Source: Cytobacillus suaedae | Lineage (GTDB): Bacteria > Bacillota > Bacilli > Bacillales > Bacillaceae_L | Reading direction: 5' to 3' | Assembly: GCA_014960805.1 (NCBI GenBank) | Contig: CP063163.1 | Coordinates: 917,001 to 981,000, forward strand | Length of the DNA stretch: 64,000 nt | In this document: one piece after another, positions 55,793 to 64,000 of the stretch | How the letters are laid out: every line of letters starts with the position of its first letter | Numbering within the stretch: the first letter of the stretch is position 1 | Translations under genes and position numbers: made by a program | The notes under the pieces: generated by a model | What the model was told of the DNA's origin: nothing | Database searches by the model: none | What the model saw: the letters and a program-made list of their open reading frames with translations, nothing else

Positions 55793-55822
55793 GGTGGGTA
55801 GAAAGTGAACTTTCTATCCACC
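55793..55822 (+). terminator. Stem-loop in the mdxE-mdxF gap (attenuator or mRNA stabiliser)
   Basis: GGTGGGTAGAAAGT / ACTTTCTATCCACC with a two-base loop; no proper T-run, so 3' end protection of mdxE mRNA is more likely than full termination. Confidence 0.75.
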
Positions 55823-55849
55823 ATTATTCATTAATCAGGAGGATTAACA

Positions 55850-57139
55850 ATGTCTGATCAAATAGTGGAACGTAAAGGACATAATCCTAAAGTAGCAATG
55901 GTACTGTCTATCCTGTTCGCAGGATTAGGTCAGCTTTATAACCGAAGAATACTTAAAGGTATCGTTTTTATCATTATTCAAGCAGCTTTTTTAATAACCT
56001 TTTACAACTTTTTAAACATTGGTATTTGGGGAATTGTTACATTAGGAGAAATTCCTAAAATAGACCATTCTATTTTCTTATTAATACAAGGGCTTGTTTC
56101 TTTAATTATTATTGGCTTCGCACTTGCACTCTATTTTTTCAACATAGTTGATGCACGGAGAGACGCAATAAAATTACAGGAAGGTACTAAGATTCCTACA
56201 GTAATGGATGCATTTAAAAATGCATGGGATGTTGGTTTCCCATATATCTTAGTATTGCCAGGTCTTGTACTTCTTCTTTTCATCGTAGTACTACCTTTGT
56301 TATTTATGGTTTCGCTAGCCTTCACTGACTATAACCTATACAATTCACCCCCAAGAAATTTATTAAACTGGGTAGGTTTTGATAACTTTGTAAACCTAGT
56401 TTCAGTTGATATATGGCAGTCTACATTTTTTAGCGTATTTTCTTGGACAATTGTGTGGACTGTAGTTGCAACGACCGGTCAAATTGTCCTAGGACTATTT
56501 TTAGCATTACTTGTGAATGATTCACGTATTAAATTTAAAAGATTTATTCGTACATTTCTAATTTTACCTTGGGCAGTACCGGCTTTCGTAACGATTCTTG
56601 TATTTGCCGCAATGTTCAATGATAAGTTCGGAGCAATTAATAAAGATATACTTAGTCAAATAGGGGTTATGATTCCTTGGATGACAGATCCTTTCTGGGC
56701 GAAAGTTGCATTAATTTCAATTCAAACATGGTTAGGATTCCCATTCGTATTTGCACTCTTTACTGGGGTCCTTCAAAGTATTTCAAAGGATTGGTATGAA
56801 GCTGCTGATGTTGATGGGGGGACAAGATTCCAGAAGTTCCGTCACATCACGTTACCGCATGTGCTTTATGCAACTGCACCATTATTAATCATGCAATATG
56901 CAGGTAACTTTAATAACTTTAATATTATCTACTTATTCAATGATGGTGGACCAGCTGTTCGTGGACAAAACGCAGGTGGGACAGACATCCTTATCTCATG
57001 GGTGTATGATTTAACGTTTACAACGAACAATTACAATATGGCTGCTGCCATCTCGATTATTATTGGATTACTTGTAAGTGGATTTGCCTTCTATCAATTC
57101 CGCCGTACTCGTTCCTTTAAAGAGGAGGGGAATATTTAA
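55850..57139 (+). CDS. mdxF: Maltodextrin ABC permease MdxF/MalF-like
   Basis: 429 residues behind AGGAGG. An N-terminal extension (about 1-110) starts with a TM2-like hairpin (ILFAGLGQLYNRRILKG). The transport domain carries the EAA loop (YEAADVDGGTRFQKFRHITLPH). About eight membrane segments. One base overlap (TAATG) with mdxG. Confidence 0.92.
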   Translation: MSDQIVERKGHNPKVAMVLSILFAGLGQLYNRRILKGIVFIIIQAAFLITFYNFLNIGIWGIVTLGEIPKIDHSIFLLIQGLVSLIIIGFALALYFFNIVDARRDAIKLQEGTKIPTVMDAFKNAWDVGFPYILVLPGLVLLLFIVVLPLLFMVSLAFTDYNLYNSPPRNLLNWVGFDNFVNLVSVDIWQSTFFSVFSWTIVWTVVATTGQIVLGLFLALLVNDSRIKFKRFIRTFLILPWAVPAFVTILVFAAMFNDKFGAINKDILSQIGVMIPWMTDPFWAKVALISIQTWLGFPFVFALFTGVLQSISKDWYEAADVDGGTRFQKFRHITLPHVLYATAPLLIMQYAGNFNNFNIIYLFNDGGPAVRGQNAGGTDILISWVYDLTFTTNNYNMAAAISIIIGLLVSGFAFYQFRRTRSFKEEGNI

Positions 57140-57981
57140 TGAACGCAAAGTTAAGATCCAAACTAGAGGTTACTTTAATCTATTTGTTTATTTTAGTTAT
57201 GTTTGTGATTATCGCATATCCATTACTATGGACAATTGCCATGTCATTAAATCCTGGTACGAGTTTGTACTCAGCTTCCATTATTCCAGAAAGTATTACC
57301 TTAGAGCATTATAAATGGTTATTCTTTGACCCAAATAGTGACTACTTGATTTGGTATAAAAACAGTATATTTGTTGCAATTATAAACTCTGTTGTTTCAG
57401 TGTTTATCACTGCATTAATTGCGTATGCTTTTTCTAGATATCGTTTCGTAGGTAGAAAATATGGATTATATGCATTCCTAATTTTACAGATGTTCCCTTC
57501 ATTGATGGCGATGGTAGCTTTATATATCCTACTAAACATGCTTGGGCTACTAAACTCATTATGGGGGTTAATCTTAATTTACGTAGGTGGTCAAATTCCT
57601 TTTAATGCTTGGTTAGTTAAAGGATATTTTGATACGATTCCTAAGGAGTTAGATGAAGCTGCTAGAATGGATGGAGCAGGACACTTTGGAGTATTCTTTA
57701 AGATCATGCTTCCACTTGCTAAACCAATCCTTGCTGTAGTAGCGTTATTTAACTTTATGGCGCCATTTACAGACTATCTATTACCGAGTATCGTAATCCG
57801 TGATCCAGAAAAGTTCACGTTAGCACTTGGATTGTTTAACTTTATTAATGATAAATTCTCAAATAACTTTACAGTATTCGCAGCTGGATCTATATTGATT
57901 GCTTTACCAATTGCGTTAGTATTCTTATTCCTACAGAAATATTTGATTTCAGGTTTGACTGCAGGCGGTACAAAAGGCTAA
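57139..57981 (+). CDS. mdxG: Maltodextrin ABC permease MdxG/MalG-like
   Basis: 280 residues, six membrane helices, EAA loop PKELDEAARMDGAGHFGVFFKIMLP. Starts at ATG 57139 behind AGAGGAGGGG. Completes the importer together with MdxE and MdxF. Confidence 0.92.
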   Translation: MNAKLRSKLEVTLIYLFILVMFVIIAYPLLWTIAMSLNPGTSLYSASIIPESITLEHYKWLFFDPNSDYLIWYKNSIFVAIINSVVSVFITALIAYAFSRYRFVGRKYGLYAFLILQMFPSLMAMVALYILLNMLGLLNSLWGLILIYVGGQIPFNAWLVKGYFDTIPKELDEAARMDGAGHFGVFFKIMLPLAKPILAVVALFNFMAPFTDYLLPSIVIRDPEKFTLALGLFNFINDKFSNNFTVFAAGSILIALPIALVFLFLQKYLISGLTAGGTKG

Positions 57982-58021
57982 TCTTATAGGCGTAATAGTT
58001 TAATGTTAAGGAGGAGCGGAG

Positions 58022-59554
58022 ATGGGTAAACGAGTGATGACACTGTTTCTAATTCCGTTTCTTCTTTTTTGCGCCTTGCCCGTTCAAGCCGTAGAAAAAG
58101 AAGAACGTAGTTGGCAGGAAGAAATGATGTATTTTATTATGGTGGACCGTTTTAGTAACGGTGATCCCTCAAATGATTATGAGGTAGACCACAATGATCC
58201 AAAAGCTTATCATGGTGGAGATATTAAGGGAATCACACAAAAGCTAGATTATATTAAGGACATGGGCTTCACGTCCATCTGGTTAACCCCTATTTTTAAA
58301 AATGAACCAAAGGGGTATCATGGGTATTGGATTGAAGATTTTTATGAGGTAGAAGAACACTTTGGTACATTAGAAGATTTTAAAGAGCTTGTGAATGAAG
58401 CCCACAAAAGAGATATGAAGGTCATTCTTGACTTCGTAGTTAATCATACTGGCTATCAACATCCATGGGTAAATGATCCTACGAAAAAAGATTGGTTTCA
58501 TGAGCCAAAGGGCATTTCAAATTGGAACAATCAAGAACAAGTTGAAAATAGACAGCTTTTTGGATTACCTGATTTAGCTCAAGAAAATCCTGAAACAAAA
58601 GAATATTTGCTAGAAGTTGCTAAATGGTGGATTGAAGAAACGAATATTGATGGATATAGATTAGATACGGTTCGCCATGTTCCTAAATGGTTTTGGGAAG
58701 AATTTGCAACTGAAGTAAAGTCAGTTAAAGAGGATTTCTTTTTGCTTGGAGAAGTTTGGCATGATGATCCTAAGTATGTAGCCGATTACACGAAGACAGG
58801 AATAGACTCTTTCGTGGATTATCCATTTTTCAATGAAGCCGCAAGAGTATTTAGTTCGCCTAACCAATCTTTAGATAGGTTAGATACGATTTGGCACAGA
58901 AATGTAAACCTTTATGAAAACCCATACATTTTAGGGAATTTTATTGATAATCACGATAATGTAAGGTTTACAAGAAGAGCTCTTGAGCAAAATGAAAATC
59001 CAGTTACTCGTTTAAAGCTGGCTCTTTCATACTTATATGCTGCACCAGGAATACCGATCGTCTATTACGGAACCGAAATCGCAATGGATGGTGGGGAAGA
59101 CCCTGATAATAGAAGATTGATGGATTTTCGAACAAAAGATGAGTTGGTGAACTATATTAATCAACTTAGTAAAATTCGAAGTGGAAACCCAGCTCTGACA
59201 CATGGAGACTTTGAGTTATTGCACGATAACAATGGAATGGCTGTTTTTAAACGTACCTATGAAGAGAACACGGTCCTTATTGCGATTAATAATTCAACAG
59301 TATCACAAGAAGTCATCCTACCTGAAGGTACTATTGAGTCTAATATGAGTTTAACAGGGCTCCTTTCAGACGATACCTTTACTGAAGGTGCGGATGGGTA
59401 TGAGATTGTGTTAGACAGAGAAAAAGCAGATATCTATATTCTTTCCGAAAAACAAGGAGTTTACCTACCTTTTATTATCTTGTTGATCGCAGTTCCACTT
59501 GCAACTGTTGCTTTCTTTTGGATAAACAAAAGAGTGCATAGAAATAGGAAGTAG
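58022..59554 (+). CDS. Secreted, membrane-anchored alpha-amylase (GH13)
   Basis: 510 residues, ATG 58022 after AAGGAGGAG. Signal peptide (cleavage near PVQA, residue 23), GH13 barrel with DFVVNHTG, GYRLDTVRHV (nucleophile Asp), GEVWHD (acid Glu), FIDNHDNVRF. The last 35 residues are a membrane helix (YLPFIILLIAVPLATVAFFW) with a basic tail, so the enzyme stays on the cell surface rather than being released. Same operon direction, 40 bp after mdxG; supplies maltodextrins to the importer. Confidence 0.92.
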   Translation: MGKRVMTLFLIPFLLFCALPVQAVEKEERSWQEEMMYFIMVDRFSNGDPSNDYEVDHNDPKAYHGGDIKGITQKLDYIKDMGFTSIWLTPIFKNEPKGYHGYWIEDFYEVEEHFGTLEDFKELVNEAHKRDMKVILDFVVNHTGYQHPWVNDPTKKDWFHEPKGISNWNNQEQVENRQLFGLPDLAQENPETKEYLLEVAKWWIEETNIDGYRLDTVRHVPKWFWEEFATEVKSVKEDFFLLGEVWHDDPKYVADYTKTGIDSFVDYPFFNEAARVFSSPNQSLDRLDTIWHRNVNLYENPYILGNFIDNHDNVRFTRRALEQNENPVTRLKLALSYLYAAPGIPIVYYGTEIAMDGGEDPDNRRLMDFRTKDELVNYINQLSKIRSGNPALTHGDFELLHDNNGMAVFKRTYEENTVLIAINNSTVSQEVILPEGTIESNMSLTGLLSDDTFTEGADGYEIVLDREKADIYILSEKQGVYLPFIILLIAVPLATVAFFWINKRVHRNRK

Positions 59555-59698
59555 GGAAGATTAAGGTTGCATGCTTACAAAGTGCATTACTGGTACTAAA
59601 ACTGGAAATAACATTTTGCAAGTAAAACCACTCATTTGTTAAAGATTGTAGTAAAATAAAGAGAAATTAAGAGCTTGAGGGAGAGGGAGTGGTGTTGG

Positions 59699-60733
59699 AT
59701 GACAGTAACGATTAAAGATGTAGCGAAACTTGCTAATGTTGCTCCATCAACCGTTTCTAGAGTAATTGCCAACAATCCTCGGATAAGTGATAAAACAAAA
59801 GAGCGAGTAAAAGCTGCCATGGAAGAGTTAGGATATCATCCAAACTTTATCGCAAGGAGCTTAGCTAATAAATCAACTCAATCCATCGGCTTAGTGATGC
59901 CGAGTTCTGCTGATAAAGTTTTTCAAAACCCTTTCTTCCCTGAAGTTATCCGTGGGATTAGTAAAGGTGCACATGAAAAGCAATATTCACTGCATATGTC
60001 TACAGGCGAAACAGAAGAAGAAATCTTCGAAGGACTTGTGCAAATGGTACAGGGTGGACGTGTAGATGGAGTCGTTCTATTGTACTCACGTTTTGACGAC
60101 AAGGTTGTAAGCTATTTACGCAAAAGGAACTTTCCGTTTGTTGTAATTGGAAAACCATATAAACATATTGAAGAGATAACGCATGTGGATAATGATAATT
60201 ATCGGGCCTCTAAAGAAATTACCGAATATCTAATTGGCTTAGGTCATGATAGAATTGCCTTTGTTGGGGGAAATCTTAATTTTGTTGTGACGGTTGATCG
60301 TCTCCTGGGGTATGAAAATGCCATTCGAAATGCTGGCTTACCGTATAGAGATGAATATGTTAGTCATGAAGAATTTTTACAAGAGGGTGGACAGGAAGCC
60401 ATTACTGACTTACTTTCACTAGAAGAACCTCCAACTGCTCTTGTTGTCGCCGACGACTTAATGGCACTAGGGATTTTAGGTAAATTAGCTGAAATGGGTA
60501 AGGTTGTGCCTGATGATATATCAGTAATTAGCTTTAACAATGTGCTTTTAACTGAGATATCTAGACCACCACTTACTTCGGTGGATATTGATATCTTTCG
60601 ATTAGGATATGAGGCAGCTAAAAGCTTAATTCAGATAACTGAAAACCCAAATGAATCTGTTAAGCGAATTATTGTTCCATATAAGATTGTAAAAAGACAT
60701 TCCTGTTCAGAAGTAGGGAAAGTACCATTGTAA
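59699..60733 (+). CDS. LacI-family regulator of maltodextrin use (MalR/MdxR-like)
   Basis: 344 residues from ATG 59699 (GAGGGAGTGG). HTH: TIKDVAKLANVAPSTVSRVIANNPRIS (residues 4-30), hinge YHPNFIARSLANKST, then the sugar-binding core. Probably binds the CAAACGGTTG sites at 54262 and 54444 and responds to maltose or maltodextrin (inference from location). Confidence 0.9.
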   Translation: MTVTIKDVAKLANVAPSTVSRVIANNPRISDKTKERVKAAMEELGYHPNFIARSLANKSTQSIGLVMPSSADKVFQNPFFPEVIRGISKGAHEKQYSLHMSTGETEEEIFEGLVQMVQGGRVDGVVLLYSRFDDKVVSYLRKRNFPFVVIGKPYKHIEEITHVDNDNYRASKEITEYLIGLGHDRIAFVGGNLNFVVTVDRLLGYENAIRNAGLPYRDEYVSHEEFLQEGGQEAITDLLSLEEPPTALVVADDLMALGILGKLAEMGKVVPDDISVISFNNVLLTEISRPPLTSVDIDIFRLGYEAAKSLIQITENPNESVKRIIVPYKIVKRHSCSEVGKVPL

Positions 60734-60735
60734 GC

Positions 60736-60773
60736 AAAGCGAAGTAACAGATCAGACTGTTGCTTCGCTTTTT
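60736..60773 (+). terminator. Rho-independent terminator of the LacI regulator gene
   Basis: AAGCGAAG-TA-ACAG / CTGT-TG-CTTCGCTT stem and T-run. Confidence 0.88.
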
Positions 60774-60839
60774 GTTTGTCTGGATTTTTGAAACCTCGAA
60801 AAATGGAGTACTACTCCTCCCAGGTAATATTAAATCCTC

Positions 60840-61706
60840 CTACCCATTAACAACTTCTCCGCCATTTACATGGATCATTTGCCCGGTCATGTAGGACGAA
60901 TCATCGCTTGCAAGAAAAACATAGCTTGGTGCGACTTCTTCTGGTTGGCCAGCACGTTTCATGGGAGTAGTGGTACCGAACGCTGCTACTTGATCACTAG
61001 GAAAAGTAGAAGGGATGAGTGGTGTCCAGATTGGACCTGGCGCCACTCCGTTGACCCGAATACCTTTGCTAGCTAACTGTTGTGATAGCGAACGTGTGAA
61101 GGTGACGATTGCCCCTTTGGTTGCTGAGTAATCAAGTAATTGTTCGTTCCCTTTATAAGCAGTTACTGAGGCTGTATTTATAATAGAGCTGCCTTGCTTT
61201 AAATAAGGCAGAGCTGCTTTTGTTAAGTAAAAGAATGAAAATACATTGGTTCGAAATGTTTTTTCAAGCTGTGCGGAACTAATGTTAGCTAAACTTTTCT
61301 GAGGGTGCTGTTCAGCGGCATTATTTACGACAATATCAATTTTCCCGAATATATCTATTGTCTGTTTTACAACATCTTTGCAAAACTGTTCATCACCTAT
61401 GTCCCCAGGAATCAATACACATTTTCTTCCTTCCTGTTCAATTTCAGTTTTAGTTTCGTTCGCATCATTATGTTCATTAAGGTACGAAATGACAACATCT
61501 GCTCCTTCTTTTGCAAAGTAGATGGCGGCCGCTTTTCCTATCCCACTGTCTCCACCTGTAATAATGGCAACCTTATCCGTAAGCTTCCCACTTCCTTTAT
61601 AGGTTGGATCCTCGGAAACTGGCTTAGGATCGATTTCTGATTCAAAGCCTGGTTGTCTATATTGGTGCTGTGGGGGTTGTCCATTTCCGTTCGTTTGATT
61701 GTTCAT
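60840..61706 (-). CDS. Short-chain dehydrogenase of the YhdF/YdaD general-stress type
   Basis: 288 residues, start ATG 61706 behind TAGGAGGAA. A 40-residue Gln/Pro-rich N-terminal arm typical of this subgroup (QPGFESEIDPKP), then the SDR core: TGGDSGIGKA, NNAA, SINTASVTAY, YSATKGA, PGPIWTPLIP. NAD(P)-dependent oxidoreductase of unknown substrate; B. subtilis relatives are sigma-B dependent. Confidence 0.88.
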   Translation of the reverse strand: MNNQTNGNGQPPQHQYRQPGFESEIDPKPVSEDPTYKGSGKLTDKVAIITGGDSGIGKAAAIYFAKEGADVVISYLNEHNDANETKTEIEQEGRKCVLIPGDIGDEQFCKDVVKQTIDIFGKIDIVVNNAAEQHPQKSLANISSAQLEKTFRTNVFSFFYLTKAALPYLKQGSSIINTASVTAYKGNEQLLDYSATKGAIVTFTRSLSQQLASKGIRVNGVAPGPIWTPLIPSTFPSDQVAAFGTTTPMKRAGQPEEVAPSYVFLASDDSSYMTGQMIHVNGGEVVNG

Positions 61707-61786
61707 TGATATTCCTCCTATTCGTAAAAATAATGGAAAATAGTATTAACTACGTTATATACTTTTCTATATAAGGGGGATTATAC

Positions 61787-62293
61787 GTGGATTTTAAAAT
61801 CAGAACGGCTGTAATAGAAGATGCTTCACATATAATAGAACATAAAAGAGTTGTACTAGGAGAAAGTACGTTTATGTTAACAGCTCCTGAAGAATTTAAC
61901 CCGACCTTAGAAGAAAAAGAGCAATGGTTACGAGACCATTTGAATGACGGCAATTATCTATTAGTTGCAGAAAAAGATGAAAAAATCATTGCTGTAATGG
62001 ATTTCCGCCGTTCCAAGAGATCTCGGCTATCTCATCTTGGGTACTTTAGTATCAGCATTCAAGAGGCTTATTGTAATATGGGGATTGGTAGGAAGCTTAT
62101 TGAAGGGTTAATCTCATGGGCTGAGCAGCGAAATGACCTAGAAAAGGTTTGCCTAGAAGTATTTTCACATAATGAACGAGCAATTCATCTCTATAAAAAG
62201 CTCGGTTTTATTGAGGAAGGTAGAAAAGTAAAGTTTGTAAAATTCACGGAAGATTTTTATGCAGATGAGATTCTTATGTATCGATTTGTTTAA
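61787..62293 (+). CDS. GNAT acetyltransferase
   Basis: 168 residues from GTG 61787 (AAGGGGGA). CoA loop CNMGIGRKLI and the C-terminal motif NERAIHLYKKLGFIEEG identify a GNAT of the RimI/YhhY-like kind. Substrate unknown. Convergent with metH, sharing a terminator. Confidence 0.85.
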   Translation: MDFKIRTAVIEDASHIIEHKRVVLGESTFMLTAPEEFNPTLEEKEQWLRDHLNDGNYLLVAEKDEKIIAVMDFRRSKRSRLSHLGYFSISIQEAYCNMGIGRKLIEGLISWAEQRNDLEKVCLEVFSHNERAIHLYKKLGFIEEGRKVKFVKFTEDFYADEILMYRFV

Positions 62294-62299
62294 ATTAAA

Positions 62300-62328
62300 G
62301 AAGCCGCACAAAATGGAGTGCGGCTTAA
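62300..62328. terminator. Terminator hairpin between the acetyltransferase gene and metH
   Basis: Perfect 9-bp stem AAGCCGCAC / GTGCGGCTT; placed to serve both convergent genes. Confidence 0.75.
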
Positions 62329-62333
62329 ACTAT

Positions 62334-64000
62334 TCATAAAACATTAAAATACCTTGCTTCAGGGTGAGCAAATACAATGGCAGTAACGGAAGCTTCAGGC
62401 TCCATCATAAAACCATCCGTTAATTGTATCCCAATATCCTGAGGGGAAATTACCGAAAACAATTTTTCCTGATCCTCTAAATTAGGACAAGCTGGATACC
62501 CGAAGGAGAAACGTTGACCTTGGTACTTTGCAGCAAATCGATCTTTCATTGAAAAATCTGGTCCATCAGGAATCCCTAAATGGTCCCTCATCAGTTGATG
62601 CACTCTTTCGGCAAGTCCTTCTGCCATTTCAAGTGCTAATGCTTGGATGGCATGAGACTTTAAGAAATCACCTTGTTCCTTAAACGTTTGTGCTAACCCT
62701 CTAATCCCCGTGCCAGCGGTTACTGCGAAGAAACCAACATAATCCATTTCACCACTTGAAACAGGCTTTAAATAATCCGCAATACATAAATATGATCCCT
62801 TTTGCTGACGAGGGAAGGTGAACCTTTCAATGACCGTCTTCTTATCCTTAGGGTCATAAACAAGCACGTCATTCCCATCACTTTGAGCAGGAAAAAACTG
62901 ATAAAGAGCAGATGGACTAATAAGGTTTTCCGTCGTTACCAAATCGATTAACTGATCGACAACCTCCTTAATAGAAAGTGCCTTTTCATCTTTAGCCTCA
63001 ATGAGGTTCTCAATATTGCCCTTTAAACCTAAGTGGTGCCCAAGTAGCATTTGCATATTAATATAGGGCTTTATTTGAGGTACAGAGATATTTCGTAAAA
63101 TATGACGTTTCGTATCAACAGGTTTGAACACACTAACCAGAGTTGAAACACTAGACCGTTTCATTACAGCTACAGATGATGTAGATGATTCTATTTGTTT
63201 TTCTAGCAGATATTTCTGCCTCTCACGCTTATGGTGAGCTTCTTTTACTATTTCTTGAAGGTAATCTTTTTCTTGTATGCGGTTAGCCAAGGACAATCCG
63301 TCCATCGCATCCTTTGCATATAATACAGGACCAGTGTATTCAGGAGCGATTTTGTTATCTGTAAATTTACGAGATAATGCAGCTCCACCTACTAAAATAG
63401 GAACAGAGATACCAGCTTGTTGTAAATCTTGAGCAGTTACGACCATTTGTTGAGCTGATTTAACTAGCAATCCAGATAATCCAACCAGGTCAGGCTTCTC
63501 TTCCTGAATTGCAGCTATCAGAGCCTGCGGTGTAACTTTAATCCCAAGGTCCACAACTTTAAACCCATTATTGCTTAAAATAATATCAACTAGGTTTTTT
63601 CCAATATCATGAACATCGCCTTTGACTGTGGCAAGTAGAACTTTCCCTTTGCCATTATTGTCTTCCTGTTTTTCCATATGTGGCTCAAGAAACGAAACAG
63701 CTGCTTTCATGACTTCAGCACTTTGTAAAACCTCAGCAACAATCAACTCATTGTTATTAAACAAAACACCGACCTCTGACATTCCAGCCATAAGGGGGCC
63801 GTTTATGATCTGTAAAGGGTCATTGTACTTACTTAAAGCAATCTCTAAATCGGATAGTAACCCTTCCTTCGTACCTTCAACAACATAAGAAGCAAGGCGT
63901 TCTTCAAGCGTCATTGTCGTTGTTGAAATTTTAACTTCTTTCTTTTTTTCACGATAAAAGTTTGTAAACTCTTCTAAGATACGCCGGTCTGTATTAAAGA
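62334..64000 (-). CDS. metH: Cobalamin-dependent methionine synthase MetH (3' part; gene continues past window)
   Basis: The frame is open to the right edge (upstream codons read FNTDRRILEEFTNFYREKKK), so the visible 555 codons are the C-terminal part only. B12-binding cap domain (ERLASYVVEGTKEGLLSDL), cobalamin domain with the His ligand in DVHDIGKN and GLSGLLVKS, then the AdoMet activation domain (FPRQQKG, PACPNLEDQEKLF). The full enzyme methylates homocysteine from methyl-tetrahydrofolate. Confidence 0.92.
   Translation of the reverse strand, partial: FNTDRRILEEFTNFYREKKKEVKISTTTMTLEERLASYVVEGTKEGLLSDLEIALSKYNDPLQIINGPLMAGMSEVGVLFNNNELIVAEVLQSAEVMKAAVSFLEPHMEKQEDNNGKGKVLLATVKGDVHDIGKNLVDIILSNNGFKVVDLGIKVTPQALIAAIQEEKPDLVGLSGLLVKSAQQMVVTAQDLQQAGISVPILVGGAALSRKFTDNKIAPEYTGPVLYAKDAMDGLSLANRIQEKDYLQEIVKEAHHKRERQKYLLEKQIESSTSSVAVMKRSSVSTLVSVFKPVDTKRHILRNISVPQIKPYINMQMLLGHHLGLKGNIENLIEAKDEKALSIKEVVDQLIDLVTTENLISPSALYQFFPAQSDGNDVLVYDPKDKKTVIERFTFPRQQKGSYLCIADYLKPVSSGEMDYVGFFAVTAGTGIRGLAQTFKEQGDFLKSHAIQALALEMAEGLAERVHQLMRDHLGIPDGPDFSMKDRFAAKYQGQRFSFGYPACPNLEDQEKLFSVISPQDIGIQLTDGFMMEPEASVTAIVFAHPEARYFNVL

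Overview
The window is AT-rich DNA from an endospore-forming member of the Bacillaceae. The gene order addB-addA ... gerPABCDEF - yisI-like - yisK - yisL - yisN - asnO is the one known from Bacillus subtilis. Strong GGAGG-type ribosome binding sites, TTG/GTG starts, a sigma-K type promoter before gerP and a Spo0E-family phosphatase agree with this. The genus cannot be fixed from this segment. I saw no rRNA, tRNA, CRISPR array or transposase.

Layout. (1) 1-14113: a BTAD/TPR transcriptional activator (cut by the left edge), then a branched-chain-amino-acid-type ABC importer (binding lipoprotein, two ATPases, two permeases) in line with a 60-residue protein, a KAS III-like enzyme, an alpha/beta hydrolase, a FabG-like reductase, a thiolase and an acyl-CoA ligase. 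It reads as uptake plus CoA-dependent breakdown of an unidentified acid. (2) 14206-20770: two acetyltransferases, a small exported protein, a cadC-cadA metal-efflux operon and an HpaB-type flavin monooxygenase. (3) 21031-33066: a membrane protein, AddB/AddA recombination nuclease, a Gly/Tyr-rich small protein, the complete gerP spore operon, a DUF418 membrane protein and a Spo0E-like phosphatase. (4) 33430-41047: a cyclic-di-GMP-I riboswitch with its own terminator, leading into a complete Tad/Flp pilus operon (DUF192, pilin, prepilin peptidase, TadE, TadG-like, CpaB, TadZ, TadA, TadB, TadC). (5) 41128-52111: yisK, rocD, yisL, a FIST-PAS-GGDEF-EAL protein, yisN, asnO and a MATE transporter. 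(6) 52480-60733: a maltodextrin locus (intracellular amylase, MdxEFG importer, membrane-anchored amylase, LacI regulator) with operator and cre sites. (7) 60840-64000: a stress-type SDR, an acetyltransferase and the 3' part of metH.

The most striking observation is in cadA. The reading frame begins with a good ribosome binding site, coupled to cadC by an ATGA overlap, and meets an in-frame TGA exactly where the first cysteine of the metal-binding CxxC motif of the HMA domain belongs (UAGC instead of CxxC). The rest of the 711-codon frame is intact, no start codon lies between the TGA and the first membrane helix, and an RNA stem-loop begins 4 nt after the TGA with a G-containing 3-nt apical loop 22 nt downstream, as bacterial SECIS elements have. 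It is a candidate selenocysteine-containing Cd/Zn/Pb ATPase; a simple nonsense mutation is the main alternative.

The second system of note is local cyclic-di-GMP control. The Tad pilus operon sits behind a c-di-GMP-I riboswitch, and 3.3 kb beyond the operon lies a gene for a probable c-di-GMP phosphodiesterase (complete EAL signature, degenerate GGDEF). Several non-coding repeat families are also present: a 126-bp family (three copies), a GC-richer 133-188 bp family (four copies, two with an extra hairpin), a 52-bp tandem array and a CGGA...TCCG array.
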